The notes below the pieces were generated by a model. The model did not search any database. It saw nothing but the letters and a program-made list of their open reading frames with translations, and was not told where the DNA came from. From Pseudomonas marginalis (GTDB taxonomy: Bacteria > Pseudomonadota > Gammaproteobacteria > Pseudomonadales > Pseudomonadaceae), in the NCBI RefSeq assembly GCF_024169655.1, contig NZ_JALJWV010000001.1, positions 4,035,001 through 4,099,000 of the forward strand: a DNA stretch of 64,000 bases. The letters run 5' to 3'. This document shows, piece by piece, positions 52,633 to 61,914 of the stretch. Position numbers and translations under genes: made by a program. The first letter of the stretch is position 1, and each line of letters begins with the position of its first letter.

Positions 52633-53640
52633 CTTGGCTAACCCAGATGCCAGTCCACCCTGGAAGGCTCCCAGCAATAAACCCAAACCCAGCGTTACAG
52701 CCATATTGATCGGCGCAAAGGTATACACCGAAACCACGCACGCCTGGCAGATCAAAAACAGCATGAAGGCCTTACCGCGACTAATGTTGACGCTGATACG
52801 ACCATAGATTAAAGACCCCAATAGCGAACCGATGATGTGCACCGCCAGGTATCCTGAGGTCGACGCCACCGGTAGGTTGAGCACCATGCGCATGTAGGTG
52901 GGGAGCCATGTGATCATGATGTAAGCATCGCCAAAGATGCCGCTGGCCAGAACCGTACTGATCAAGGTTACTCGACGGTGCTCACTGCCGAAAATTTCCC
53001 GTAGGTTCATTTTCTTCGGTGTGCGGCTGGCTTGAGTAAATGCCTCGGATTCTGGCACAAGGCGCCGGATGAACCAGATCAGAAACGCTGGTAACAGCCC
53101 AATGGCGAAGAAGGCGCGCCAGGCGATGTATTCTGGCAGCCAGGCGAATACGACCGGCATCAAGGTCAGCGAAATAGCATATCCGACGGCATAGCCACTT
53201 TGCACCGAAGCAGCAACACGCCCCCGCAAGGCCGGTGAAATGGCTTCACTGATCAAAACCGCGCCGACAACCGCTTCTCCGCCGTAGCCGATACCCTGTA
53301 GAAACCGCACTGGCAGAAACTGCCAGAAGCTACTGCATAAGCCGGCCAGGCAGGTAAACAATGCAACCAACAACACAGTGATCTGCATTACCTTTACACG
53401 CCCAAAGCGGTCGGCCAAAAGGCCTGCACCCCAACCTCCGATAGCGCTGCCGATCAGCGAAACCGAACCCAGCATGCCGGCGTCAGATTTGCTCAACGCC
53501 AGCACAGTCATCAACACAGGCATCATCAGTGCATAGATGGTTGAATCCATCGTATCCAGCGTGAATCCACCAAAGCAGGCCAATAGGTGCGTTTTTCTTT
53601 TGGCGTAAGCACCGAATACCAACCAAGTCGCATAGCGCAA
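52633..53640 (-). pseudogene. MFS transporter truncated at its 3' end
   Basis: The frame from ATG 53640 codes for a normal MFS N-terminus (HLLACFGGFTLDTMDSTIYA; loop 2-3 motif GLLADRFGRVKV; RFLQGIGYGGEAVVGAVLIS). It proceeds to GAFQGGLASGLA, in TM10 or so, then becomes permease DNA. About 335 of ~430 residues are MFS. The last two membrane helices are missing. The loss probably came from the same deletion that removed the 5' end of the FecCD gene. Confidence 0.8.
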
Positions 53641-53790
53641 ACATCTTCTTTTTATGATCTGCGGGAATGTTAACGAGGGGCTTCGGCAGGGGGGCGTGCG
53701 AAAAACTTATGCAGGAAGCGGTAATTTTTATACGGACTTATTCAAAGACCTGCCGTGTTGTTTGCAGGTCTCGAAGGCAACCATCCACTG

Positions 53791-55074
53791 CTACTGAGCA
53801 GCGGCCTTGATGGCCGAAAACATCTGTTTGCCAGCCTCACCAGGGGCAGCATTCTTGTTGCTCAGGAAATTGCTGACCACATCGAAGATTGCCCCCTGCA
53901 CTGCTTGGGAAGTGGACATGTTGAACGCCATACTTGGCTCCAACGTACCAGCCTTCTCGGCTTCGGCGAAATCTTTGGAGGAAGCTTGAGCACACCTATC
54001 AAACTTGCTCATGTCCAGCCCCTTGATAACCGGGATTGAGCCTTTGTTCTGATTGAAGACGTACTGGAATTCCGGTTCCAGAGCGACCTTGGCCAAGTAG
54101 TCACGCGCCGCATTGTTGCCGGGCATATCATTCTTCTTAGACAATTTGAACATGACCAGTGAGTCAATCGTGTAGGTATAGATCCCTTGCGAACCTGGGA
54201 AAGGTACACACTCGTAATCCGTACCAGCATTCTTACCGGCCGCCGTCCACTCACTTTTGGCCCAGTCGCCCATGATTTGCATGCCCGCTTTGCCATTGAT
54301 GACCTTTGCCGTTTCCAGGTTCCAGTCCTGGCCGGTGCCATCAGGATCCATATAGGTTTGTAGTTTGCGAAGCGCCGCAAAAACCTCGGTCATTTTTGAG
54401 CCGGTCAGTGTCTCCTCATCATTTTCAATGAAGGCCTTCCGAAAACCCTCGGCTCTCATGATGCTCAGCACCAGACCTTCAAATACAGTTGTGTCCTGCC
54501 AGGGCTGTCCACCGTGAGCAATCGCAATGAAGCCCGCAGCCTTGAGCTTGTCGCCCGCAGCGTAGAGTTCTTCCAGGGTTGACGGGGCCTTGTCCACGCC
54601 GGCCTTCTTGAGCACCTCAGGGTTGACCCACAACCAGTTGATGCGATGGATGTTCACCGGCACTGCTACATAGTGACCTTCGTACTTCATGATGTTGGCA
54701 ACGGTCTTGGACAGCAAACTGTCCCAGTTGTTTGCCTTGGCCACCTCATCGACGCTGGTCAGCAAATCCAGCTTGCCCCACTCCTGAATATCCGGCCCCT
54801 TGATCTGTGCAGCTGAGGGCGGGTTACCGGAGACAGCTCGGGTTTTTAGCACCGTCATTGCAGCTGCTCCGCCGCCGCCCGCCACAGCGCTGTCTTGCCA
54901 AGTGAAGCCATCCTTTTCCACTATCTGTTTAAGCACTTCCACAGATTTGGCTTCTCCTCCCGACGTCCAATAGTGAACGACTTCGACAGTGCCCTTGCTA
55001 TCAGCGGCGTGCACCGAGAGAGGACAAAGTGTGGCCAAGGAAATGACAGCAGCAAGGCGATTGATTGCGTTCAT
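53791..55074 (-). CDS. sugar ABC transporter substrate-binding protein (GtsA-like)
   Basis: This 427-residue protein has a signal peptide (MNAINRLAAVISLATLCPLS, cleaved near HAADSKG) and a family 1 solute-binding fold: VEVVHYWTSGGEAKSVEVLK, VPVNIHRINWLWVNPEVLKK. It resembles the glucose/mannose-binding GtsA protein of pseudomonads. ATG 55074 gives the proper signal peptide. No permease or ATPase of the sugar type lies beside it; downstream is a truncated MFS gene. It may serve a transporter encoded elsewhere or be an orphan after deletion. Confidence 0.88.
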   Translation of the reverse strand: MNAINRLAAVISLATLCPLSVHAADSKGTVEVVHYWTSGGEAKSVEVLKQIVEKDGFTWQDSAVAGGGGAAAMTVLKTRAVSGNPPSAAQIKGPDIQEWGKLDLLTSVDEVAKANNWDSLLSKTVANIMKYEGHYVAVPVNIHRINWLWVNPEVLKKAGVDKAPSTLEELYAAGDKLKAAGFIAIAHGGQPWQDTTVFEGLVLSIMRAEGFRKAFIENDEETLTGSKMTEVFAALRKLQTYMDPDGTGQDWNLETAKVINGKAGMQIMGDWAKSEWTAAGKNAGTDYECVPFPGSQGIYTYTIDSLVMFKLSKKNDMPGNNAARDYLAKVALEPEFQYVFNQNKGSIPVIKGLDMSKFDRCAQASSKDFAEAEKAGTLEPSMAFNMSTSQAVQGAIFDVVSNFLSNKNAAPGEAGKQMFSAIKAAAQ

Positions 55075-55180
55075 CTTTGTACCTTTTTTGTTGTTATGTA
55101 TGGCAAGCGTCGCCTGCCAAGTAGAGGCGCTCCTCAATCGGATTGAGTGCGCCAATTTCGATAGCAACAGCTCCGTGAAC

Positions 55181-56449
55181 TCAGGAGATACCTAACCCGT
55201 TGCGACCGATAGCATTCAATTGTTCCGACGTGAATCGGTCTTCCCATGCTGTTTCGTAATGCTCTGGCGGGAAATCGTCTGGCGACTCGCCTGCCTTGAA
55301 CGCTCTAAATACGTCCTTGGCATATTTGAGATTTTTTGGGCACATCGGAGCCGCCGGCACGTACATTACGTTGCCCCACCCCTCTTGGTTTTCAACAGGA
55401 GCAACACTATGGATGACGTCGCAATGCCACCAAACTGAATCACCTGCCTGCACGTCGGGGATAGGGGTCATTCCCTGCAGCAGTAACGGGTGCCACTTTT
55501 CCGATACCGGAAGTACCTTGCCTGGGGAAACACCACACAGCTCATCATCTGGAACGTCGTTCAGCAATGGGCGTAAAAGCATATAAGCCATGGCTTTGGG
55601 GATCGGCAATGTATGCAGGACTCCCTGATCGGCTCTCATGTCGGAAAGGGCTGTCCACCCCTGAAAAGTTCTGAAAGCTGAACACTTGACTGTATTTTTG
55701 TACGCGTACTCATCCACCTCAGTGCGATGGGCGGCATCCCACGGGTCATATGATTTGAAATCGTTGCTGTAGATTTTGTCGAAAATTTTCAAATAGGCAG
55801 GATGCAGCCACCGCTCCAAAGCACCCGAATCGGTGTGTGCCCCCAACCCTTTAGAGGTGGTGCCAGGTGGCCGGCGGCGTACTCGGTCAGGGTAAAGAGC
55901 GTTGACATTCGGATTGAACCAGTCCTGCCCCTGGGAATGAATTTTCCATAGCCGATTCAGAAAGGATTGCGCAGTGCCCATGCGCTCATCCTGGCGCAGT
56001 TGCATCTGCGAGCTCGACCAATAAATCGGAAAAATCTCCGGCCGCGAAGCATCGAGGTTTCCAAAAAACTGATCGACAGGCCCGCGATAAACCCCATCAA
56101 AATCATTCCTGTCGAGGTACTCCAACAGGTTCCTGTCCCACGTCAGGACTTGCTCTCTAGGAAAGTGGTTTTTAATGACCAAGCAACCGCGACGTTTAAT
56201 TTGTGTCAATTGCTCCTCTGTCACTTTCCCATTGGCTATGGTGTCGAACTCAAGCACGGGCCAACCCGAGCCGGTCAGTGCCTGCTGCTCTTTGATCGAT
56301 CCAATTTCGGCCGTAATGAACTCGCTTACCTCAGAAAAAAGCGATTCCACATCGCCTATCTGCGCACGCAACGTCTTTTTCATTTTGACGATGCTGTCTT
56401 TGTAGTTTTCGGGAAGGTCGGCACTTTCGAAAGATTGATACTTGCTCAT
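55181..56449 (-). CDS. DUF1479 protein (YbiU-like, probable Fe/2-oxoglutarate oxygenase fold)
   Basis: This 422-residue protein has IKRRGCLVIKNHFPREQVL, GLGAHTDSGALERW and GDSVWWHCDVIHSVAP. The HxD in AHTD and the later His in DVIHSV are the likely Fe(II) ligands of a double-stranded beta-helix dioxygenase. DUF1479 proteins occur in bacteria and fungi and their substrate is not well established. AGGTG lies before the ATG. It lies between an AraC regulator and a sugar-binding protein in the same direction, which suggests a sugar-related substrate. Confidence 0.85.
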   Translation of the reverse strand: MSKYQSFESADLPENYKDSIVKMKKTLRAQIGDVESLFSEVSEFITAEIGSIKEQQALTGSGWPVLEFDTIANGKVTEEQLTQIKRRGCLVIKNHFPREQVLTWDRNLLEYLDRNDFDGVYRGPVDQFFGNLDASRPEIFPIYWSSSQMQLRQDERMGTAQSFLNRLWKIHSQGQDWFNPNVNALYPDRVRRRPPGTTSKGLGAHTDSGALERWLHPAYLKIFDKIYSNDFKSYDPWDAAHRTEVDEYAYKNTVKCSAFRTFQGWTALSDMRADQGVLHTLPIPKAMAYMLLRPLLNDVPDDELCGVSPGKVLPVSEKWHPLLLQGMTPIPDVQAGDSVWWHCDVIHSVAPVENQEGWGNVMYVPAAPMCPKNLKYAKDVFRAFKAGESPDDFPPEHYETAWEDRFTSEQLNAIGRNGLGIS

Positions 56450-56609
56450 GAGACACCTGAGTTCTTGTTTTTCCTACATGCATGAAAACACCGCAATAGG
56501 GATTACGGCAGCCTCATTTCGAGCGTTGGATAATACGATTCTGGCGTTTCTTTCGACGCCTGCGGAACGATCGAGCTACTGGATAAGCTCGATCAGTCGC
56601 ATGGCAGCA

Positions 56610-57482
56610 TCACTGGAAATGGTGTCCGTGCTTATGCCGGAACTCTGAAGGGGTAACGCCCTTTAGCGTCTTGAACTGACGATTGAAGAGCGCTTGCGAT
56701 GAGTAGCCCACTTGCTCGGCGATCATTGAAATGGCCAGATTGCCTTGCATCAATAACGAGCAGGCATGTCCGATACGTAGTCGAACGATGTAGTCCAACG
56801 CCGAACACCGCGTATGCTTTCTAAACATTCGATGAAACGCTGAAACGCTGACACACGCCATCTCAGCCAACGCCGGCAAACCAAGAGCGCTGGTGTAGTG
56901 AGCGTGAATGTAATCGAGGACTCGCCGAATCCTCGCATCCTCGGTGACTTGACTAGCAGCATCCGGAATTCTTGCGGCGGCGATCTTCCTGGCATTTGCA
57001 TCTTGAGACAGCTTGTTAAGGACGACTAACAGTGAAACCAGACGCTGCGAAGCGTCTTGATCAACCATCGACTCAATGATGGGGCGCAGTTCTCGAGATG
57101 CCGCATCGCTGAAATGCAAAGCAGTTTGCGCAGCACTCAGTATGGTTCGAATAGCCCCCATTTCCGGGCAGAGCTTTACCAGTGATTCTGCCCATACATC
57201 GGAAAACCAAATGACCAAGGCAATATAAGGTTTCGCGGGATCGATGCGCTCGACTGATGACCAGCTATGTGGGACATTCGGGCCAACCAACACCAGATCA
57301 CAATCCTCGTAGAGCGCTACATCGTTACTGATATAGCGGTGACCACGACTGTTCAAAGTGAGTGTCAGCTCGTACTCCGGGTGATGGTGCCACTCAAAAG
57401 GTATTGCATCCGCAAGCCGCCTGTTCAGGAGCGTCCAGGAAGTATTAGCGTCGGTAGGAACCTGCTCGAAACTGGGCTTCAT
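56610..57482 (-). CDS. AraC-family regulator with cupin sensor
   Basis: This 290-residue protein has an N-terminal cupin domain (IPFEWHHHPEYELTLTLNSR, CDLVLVGPNVPHSW) and a C-terminal pair of AraC helix-turn-helix motifs (GLPALAEMACVSVSAFHRMF; ISMIAEQVGYSSQALFNRQF). ATG 57482 (MKPSFEQVP) is preferred to the longer frame. It precedes the DUF1479 gene by 160 bp in the same orientation and probably activates it and the binding-protein gene in response to a sugar. Confidence 0.9.
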   Translation of the reverse strand: MKPSFEQVPTDANTSWTLLNRRLADAIPFEWHHHPEYELTLTLNSRGHRYISNDVALYEDCDLVLVGPNVPHSWSSVERIDPAKPYIALVIWFSDVWAESLVKLCPEMGAIRTILSAAQTALHFSDAASRELRPIIESMVDQDASQRLVSLLVVLNKLSQDANARKIAAARIPDAASQVTEDARIRRVLDYIHAHYTSALGLPALAEMACVSVSAFHRMFRKHTRCSALDYIVRLRIGHACSLLMQGNLAISMIAEQVGYSSQALFNRQFKTLKGVTPSEFRHKHGHHFQ

Positions 57483-57649
57483 GACAGCATACTGCCCTTC
57501 AAGGAATTGAACACGCCACAATCGTACCATTCAACGCCATTACTGATACTGCCCTGCTCAGCCAATCTTCGGCATCCTCCCATTTTGTCACGGTCAACAA
57601 ACCGTGGTGCCCAACCTCTCCTACCAAAAAGACAATAGGGAGCGCCAGT

Positions 57650-57731
57650 GATGCACGGGACGATTACCACCGAAGTACAGGCGCCGACACTTGCCGATAG
57701 CAAAGTCCAACGCCTCAGCTTTTTTGTATTC
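57650..57731 (+). pseudogene. 5' fragment of an unknown gene cut by the IS3 element
   Basis: ATG 57650 starts MHGTITTEVQAPTLADSKVQ and the frame reads RLSFFVFGDADKN into the IS end. GGGAGCG precedes it at good spacing. Only about 27 codons belong to the original gene. The family is not recognised. Confidence 0.4.
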
Positions 57732-59337
57732 GGGGATGCGGACAAAAACTTGGACTGGTTATGCCGCGAGGCCCAGGCTCTCACGATACTCAATGGGACT
57801 GAGAGCGCCGAGGGAAATCTTGATTCGTTTCTCGTTGTACCAACGAATGTATGAATCCAGGGCCTGAATGAACTGCTCGATGCTCGTTGACTGCCAATTG
57901 CGAGGATAGAACAGTTCCGTTTTCAGCCGGCCGAAGAAGCCCTCACAAGCCGCGTTGTCAGGCGAGCAGCCCTTGCGCAACATCCAACGAATCAGCTTCG
58001 CATCAGCGATGCGCGATAACCAGCCAGGCCAGCGGTAGTGAGCGCCACGATCGGAGTGAACAACAGGCCGTTTATCGGTGCAGGCCACCGTTTCAACGGC
58101 GGCATCCAGCATCGTGTTCACAAGCTCGGCATCAGGACGCGTGCCGATCGACCAACTGATTACCTTCCCATCGAAGCAGTCGATCATGGGCGACAGGTAC
58201 ACCTTGCCAGCCGGGATCTGGAACTCCGAGATGTCAGTCAGCCATTTCTCATTCGGAGCAATAGCCGTGAAGTCACGGTTGACGAGGTTTTCCGGCGCGG
58301 GACTGATTTCCCCGAGGTAGGAACCGTATCGACGCCGTTTCGGCTTTGCGACGACCAGGCACTCCTGCTTCATCAAGCGCTGCACAACCTTCTCTGACAG
58401 ACGCATACGCTGCCTGCTCAGCGAAGCCCGCATCCGTCGGTAGCCGTAGCAGCGATGATTGCGCTCGAAAATGTCCGCCATGGCAACACGCACTTCGGTG
58501 TACTTTTCCGCGACCTGCATTCGGGCTCGATGATAGAAATAGGGGCTTCGGGCCAAGCCAAGCGCTTCAAGCAGCTCTGACAAGGAATACGTCTGACTCA
58601 GGGCATCAGCCAGCAATGTCTTCTCCCGATTGGTCAGGACTTGCCGATCGATGCCCGTCTATTTTTTTATGAGTTCACTCGCCCTCATCAACAGTTCGTG
58701 TTCAAGCTGCAGACGACGCACGTCGAGCCTAAGAGATTCAAGTTGCCGCTCCAACTCTTTTCGTTCCGGTGACGACGGAGTTTGTTGTCGGCGTTTCATG
58801 GATGCGGATGCCTCTGGGCCGAGTAACTGATTTTTCCAGTTGTACAAGGTCGGCCTGCACACGCCCAGCTTTTGAGCCACGGCGTTCGCACTTTCATGTC
58901 GCGTGCACAGCGCGATGACCGCTGCCTGCTTCATCACTGGCGGGCGGGCCAGCCCGTCAGATCGACCGATGACACGCGTATGCAACTCGGGGTGCAATTC
59001 GTAAATCCAGGCACGCAACGAATCCCGTGCGGGGTAGCCCAACGCCTTGATGGTAGCGGCGATGCTACGACCGTGTTCGAGATAGTACCCGACAGCCTTT
59101 TCCCTTTGGGCCAGTGAGTACTTCGACTTCGAGGGCGCGTAGCCACGCGGCAGGTCGAGGCATCGCTCATACTCTGCATACTAGGTCTTCAAAGAGTTCT
59201 TCGTCGGGTAGCCCAACTGACGAATAGTTGCCCCGGTGCGCTTCCCCAGTTTGATGTAGAGCTTGACTGCTCGGATGCGGTCTTCGTATGAATACATGAA
59301 CTACCTCCAGGTAGTCCAAGATTTCCGCCGCATCCCC
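57732..59337 (-). mobile_element. IS3-family insertion sequence (IS150-like), degenerate
   Basis: The ends are imperfect inverted repeats beginning GGGGATGCGG at 57732 and, on the other strand, ending at 59337; pairing continues through CTTGGACT. It is 1606 bp long. The minus strand carries the two-part transposase (helix-turn-helix orfA and DDE orfB). No target duplication was found next to these ends. It separates a truncated gene on the left from phage-type DNA on the right. Confidence 0.82.
57759..59297 (-). pseudogene. IS3-type transposase orfA/orfB with in-frame stops
   Basis: From ATG 59297 one frame reads MYSYEDRIRAVKLYIKLGKR, then TAG at 59181-59183, then the second helix-turn-helix part (KYSLAQREKAVGYYLEHGRS; VMKQAAVIALCTRHESANAV). 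A leucine-zipper-like stretch LERQLESLRLDVRRLQLEHE follows, ending with TAG after ELIKK (58659). The same frame goes on with TGIDRQVLTNREKT into the DDE domain (WLTDISEFQIPAG, PVVHSDRGAHY, CEGFFGRLKTELFY). The DDE part is complete. The first stop replaces a usual Trp. The A7 run before the second stop could allow frameshifting, but the DDE part is already in the same frame. Confidence 0.8.
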
Positions 59338-59408
59338 AACAGCCTTTACTGGGTCAGTTTTCGGTCAGCGGCAACATATCAGGTTGTTGGCCAAGGAAGC
59401 TGGAAATA

Positions 59409-59807
59409 TTGAGCGCTTGGCATACTCCAGATGGCAAAGGCCTAAACAACGCTGAGTTTTATGCTGCTGCAAGTCCTGCCGTAGTCCTGTCTATGATCGC
59501 TACGATTGATGTGCTTCGAAATGACGCGGAATCTCGATGCGAGTGGGCAAATGAGGCTAGCGCCGAAATTGACCGGTTTCAAAGCATAGAGGATGAGCGC
59601 GACCAGCTCAAGGCCGAGAACGAGGCGCTGCGTAAGGATGCAGATCGTTATCAGTGGCTGCGAAGCCGTGAAAGCGCAGAAGATCCTGAGATCAGCGTAA
59701 CCCGATGGAATCAGATTTCCCCAGATCGCGCTATGGGCGAAGCCCCTCGCCTTGAAGTCCTGGATGTAGCCATTGACGCCGCTATGGCCAAAGGTGATCA
59801 GCCATGA
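59409..59807 (+). CDS. phage-type protein (Ea22-like), probably 5'-truncated
   Basis: The 132-residue frame contains FYAAASPAVVLSMIATIDVL and a coiled-coil ERDQLKAENEALRKDADRYQ followed by WLRSRES, the pattern of Ea22-like phage accessory proteins. The usual N-terminal part is missing, the apparent start is TTG 59409, and the IS3 element ends 71 bp upstream. Its TGA overlaps ATG 59804 of a short downstream frame (MTTHRIQDNTGRWHPVSKGS) that is soon fused to integrase DNA. Confidence 0.6.
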   Translation: MSAWHTPDGKGLNNAEFYAAASPAVVLSMIATIDVLRNDAESRCEWANEASAEIDRFQSIEDERDQLKAENEALRKDADRYQWLRSRESAEDPEISVTRWNQISPDRAMGEAPRLEVLDVAIDAAMAKGDQP

Positions 59808-59891
59808 CCACCCACCGAATCCAGGACAACACCGGCCGCTGGCACCCTGTCAGCAAAGGATCAGGCGTCGATACACATTTCAGCGACCTAT

Positions 59892-60652
59892 ATGGAACAG
59901 CTCGACCCGTTCATTGGCGACATGCCGCTGACTCACATAGATGACGACGCGCTTGCCCCATACGTGCGATCGAAGCTTCACCCGGCGACGGGAAAGCCGG
60001 TCACGAATAGGACTGTGAACATCGCGCTACAGAGGGTTATACGGGTTTTGAACCTCTGCGCGCGCAAGTGGCGAGATGAAGAACGCCGACCATTGCTCGA
60101 CGTGGTACCGATGATTTCCCTGCTGGATGAGAAGACAAACAGCCGGAAGCCCTACCCGCTTTCGTGGGAAGAGCAGTCGATCCTGTTTGCCGAGCTGCCG
60201 GCGCACCTTCAGACCATGGCGATGTTCAAGGTCAATACGGGGTGCGGGGAGCAGGAGGTTTGCAAACTTCAGTGGAATTGGGAGATTGCCGCAGCTGAGC
60301 TGGGAACGAGTGTGTTCCTGATACCGGCTGGATTTGGAGGTAGGAGCGCGAGGGCTGGAGTGAAGAACCGGGACGAGCGCCTGGTCGTAATGAATGACGT
60401 TGCCAAGTCAGTGATCGAGAAGCAGCGCGGGAAGCATCCGCTCTACGTGTTCCCGTTTGGCAAGCCAGATGGCGAGGGGAATGAGACGACGGTTCACCGC
60501 ATAAATGACTCGGCCTGGAAGAAGGCGCGGGTTCGGGCGGCAAAGAAGTGGCAGGAGAAGTTCTTGCGGCCGGCACATGATGGCTTTGCCAGAATCCGCA
60601 TCCACGACTTGAAGCACACCTTTGGGAGAAGGTTGCCTGCTGCTGGCGTGCG
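59892..60652 (+). pseudogene. phage-type tyrosine recombinase 1, both ends lost
   Basis: About 250 residues of a tyrosine integrase: LDPFIGDMPLTHIDDDALAP, then RTVNIALQRVIRVLNLCARK (core-binding domain) and the catalytic domain start FKVNTGCGEQEVCKLQW. RIRIHDLKHTFGRRLPAAGV is the HxxR box region, where Arg of HDLRHT is Lys. Just after it the frame ends (VRNG, stop 60660) at a junction with a second recombinase, so the catalytic Tyr is missing. The N-terminal arm domain is also missing. It cannot be active. Confidence 0.82.
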
Positions 60653-60659
60653 TAATGGC

Positions 60660-61568
60660 TAGCGGCGCTACTCGTCAGGCCATCAGTCTTTTTTCGGATA
60701 TCGTTCAGATGCTTGGATGGGCTCAGAAACGCCAGCCATGGCGAACACTGCTGATTGACGGAAACCCAGCAGACTTGGTCGAAATCAACAAGCTTGTACC
60801 CAGTGACTACCAGGAGGAGCGAACTCGGATCCTCTCCTCTATTGAACTTCAAGAATTATACCAACGCTTTCAAAAAATGACTGCGGACTATGCAGCACTA
60901 CCTGCCGGCGAAAAGTACGATGGGATTCGCCCACTTAAGCCAGAGTCCCAACTTGCGCTTTGGATCTGTTTGGGAACGTTATGCCGGATTGGTGAACTGC
61001 TTCAGGCCGAATGGAAAAACGTTGATTTGGAAAATGGTGTCTGGTTTATTCCCGTGGCAAACGTCAAAGGTAGCCGGGGAAAAAAGCAGGACCACCACGT
61101 TTTCCTATCTGCGTTTGCGATCCACTATTTCAGCAAGCTTCGGCTGCTCACAGGACATTCTCAATGGTGGTTCCCCGCAAAGCATCATGACGGGCATGTT
61201 GATCTCAAGGTCATCAGCAAACGGTTAGGGACCGACAATCACGCTTTAAGAATCGCAAGCCGCTAGCACGTCGCCGACATGATGACACCTTGGTGCTGTC
61301 CGGTGGTTTGAATGGCGAATGGACCCCTCATGACTTGAGACGAACAGGGGCAACCATGATGCAAGCCTCGGGGATAAGCCTTGATGTAATAGATCGATGC
61401 CAGAACCACGTGCTGGCAGGTTCCCGGGTCCGTCGGCACTACTTACACCATGATTATGCTGTAGAGAAAAAAGCTGCTTGGAACCTGTTGGGCGAGAAGC
61501 TAATCGACATCTTGATCGACCAGGATGACTTGGAGGGATTTGAACACACAAATGAGGAGACACTTTGA
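60660..61568 (+). pseudogene. tyrosine recombinase 2, truncated and frameshifted
   Basis: The first part reads AISLFSDIVQMLGWAQKRQP through QLALWICLGTLCRIGELLQA (catalytic Arg in RIGELL). Near 61222 one base is missing: relatives read SKQV-DRQSRFKNR, and here that sequence continues in the next frame (DRQSRFKNRKPLARRRHDDT). The second part then gives TPHDLRRTGATMMQ (HxxR box) and RRHYLHHDY with the catalytic Tyr, ending at 61568. The first ~110 residues are lost at the junction with recombinase 1. A 40-bp repeat follows 12 bp after the stop. Confidence 0.85.
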
Positions 61569-61580
61569 GTGCGGGCCGCG

Positions 61581-61620
61581 AAACGAGACTCGTACCTAGC
61601 ATCCGACTTATTGAAATCTA
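61581..61620 (+). repeat. 40-bp imperfect direct repeat, right copy (candidate att)
   Basis: AAACGAGACTCG at 61581 through ATTGAAATCTA at 61620 matches the left copy at 12744-12783 with six differences. It begins 12 bp after the stop codon of the second recombinase remnant. A recombinase gene ending next to its attachment site is common in integrative elements. Function as an attachment site is inferred. Confidence 0.5.
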
Positions 61621-61914
61621 GAGGTTTCTTTTGCTGACGTAGCAAGAAAAGACTTAATTCTGGATTTGTTTTTGGAGAGTATCAAGGGCGAAGAACGCGT
61701 GATTCCGGGCTATGCCATTTTCTTCGCCCCATTGCCAGCCGGACGGAAAGGGGGCATCGGCGAAGGATGATGTCCACCCCAGGCCGAGCATCTCTCAATT
61801 GACAATGTCGCGGCCCGATGGGAGTCCTGCCACCTCAGCCATTTCGCAGCTTAGTAACATGAGCTGTTGCCTAGTTACCGTCCCACTCGTCACGCGCCGC
61901 TATACCGCCGCGTG

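Noticed and set aside
18079..59183. In-frame TAG codons in several broken genes (18079, 36160 region, 50618, 58659, 59181) as a sign of amber read-through
   Set aside because: Clearly functional genes here end with TAG (acyl-CoA dehydrogenase at 7030, catR at 12249, tautomerase at 29720), and the affected genes carry other defects. Ordinary decay explains them.
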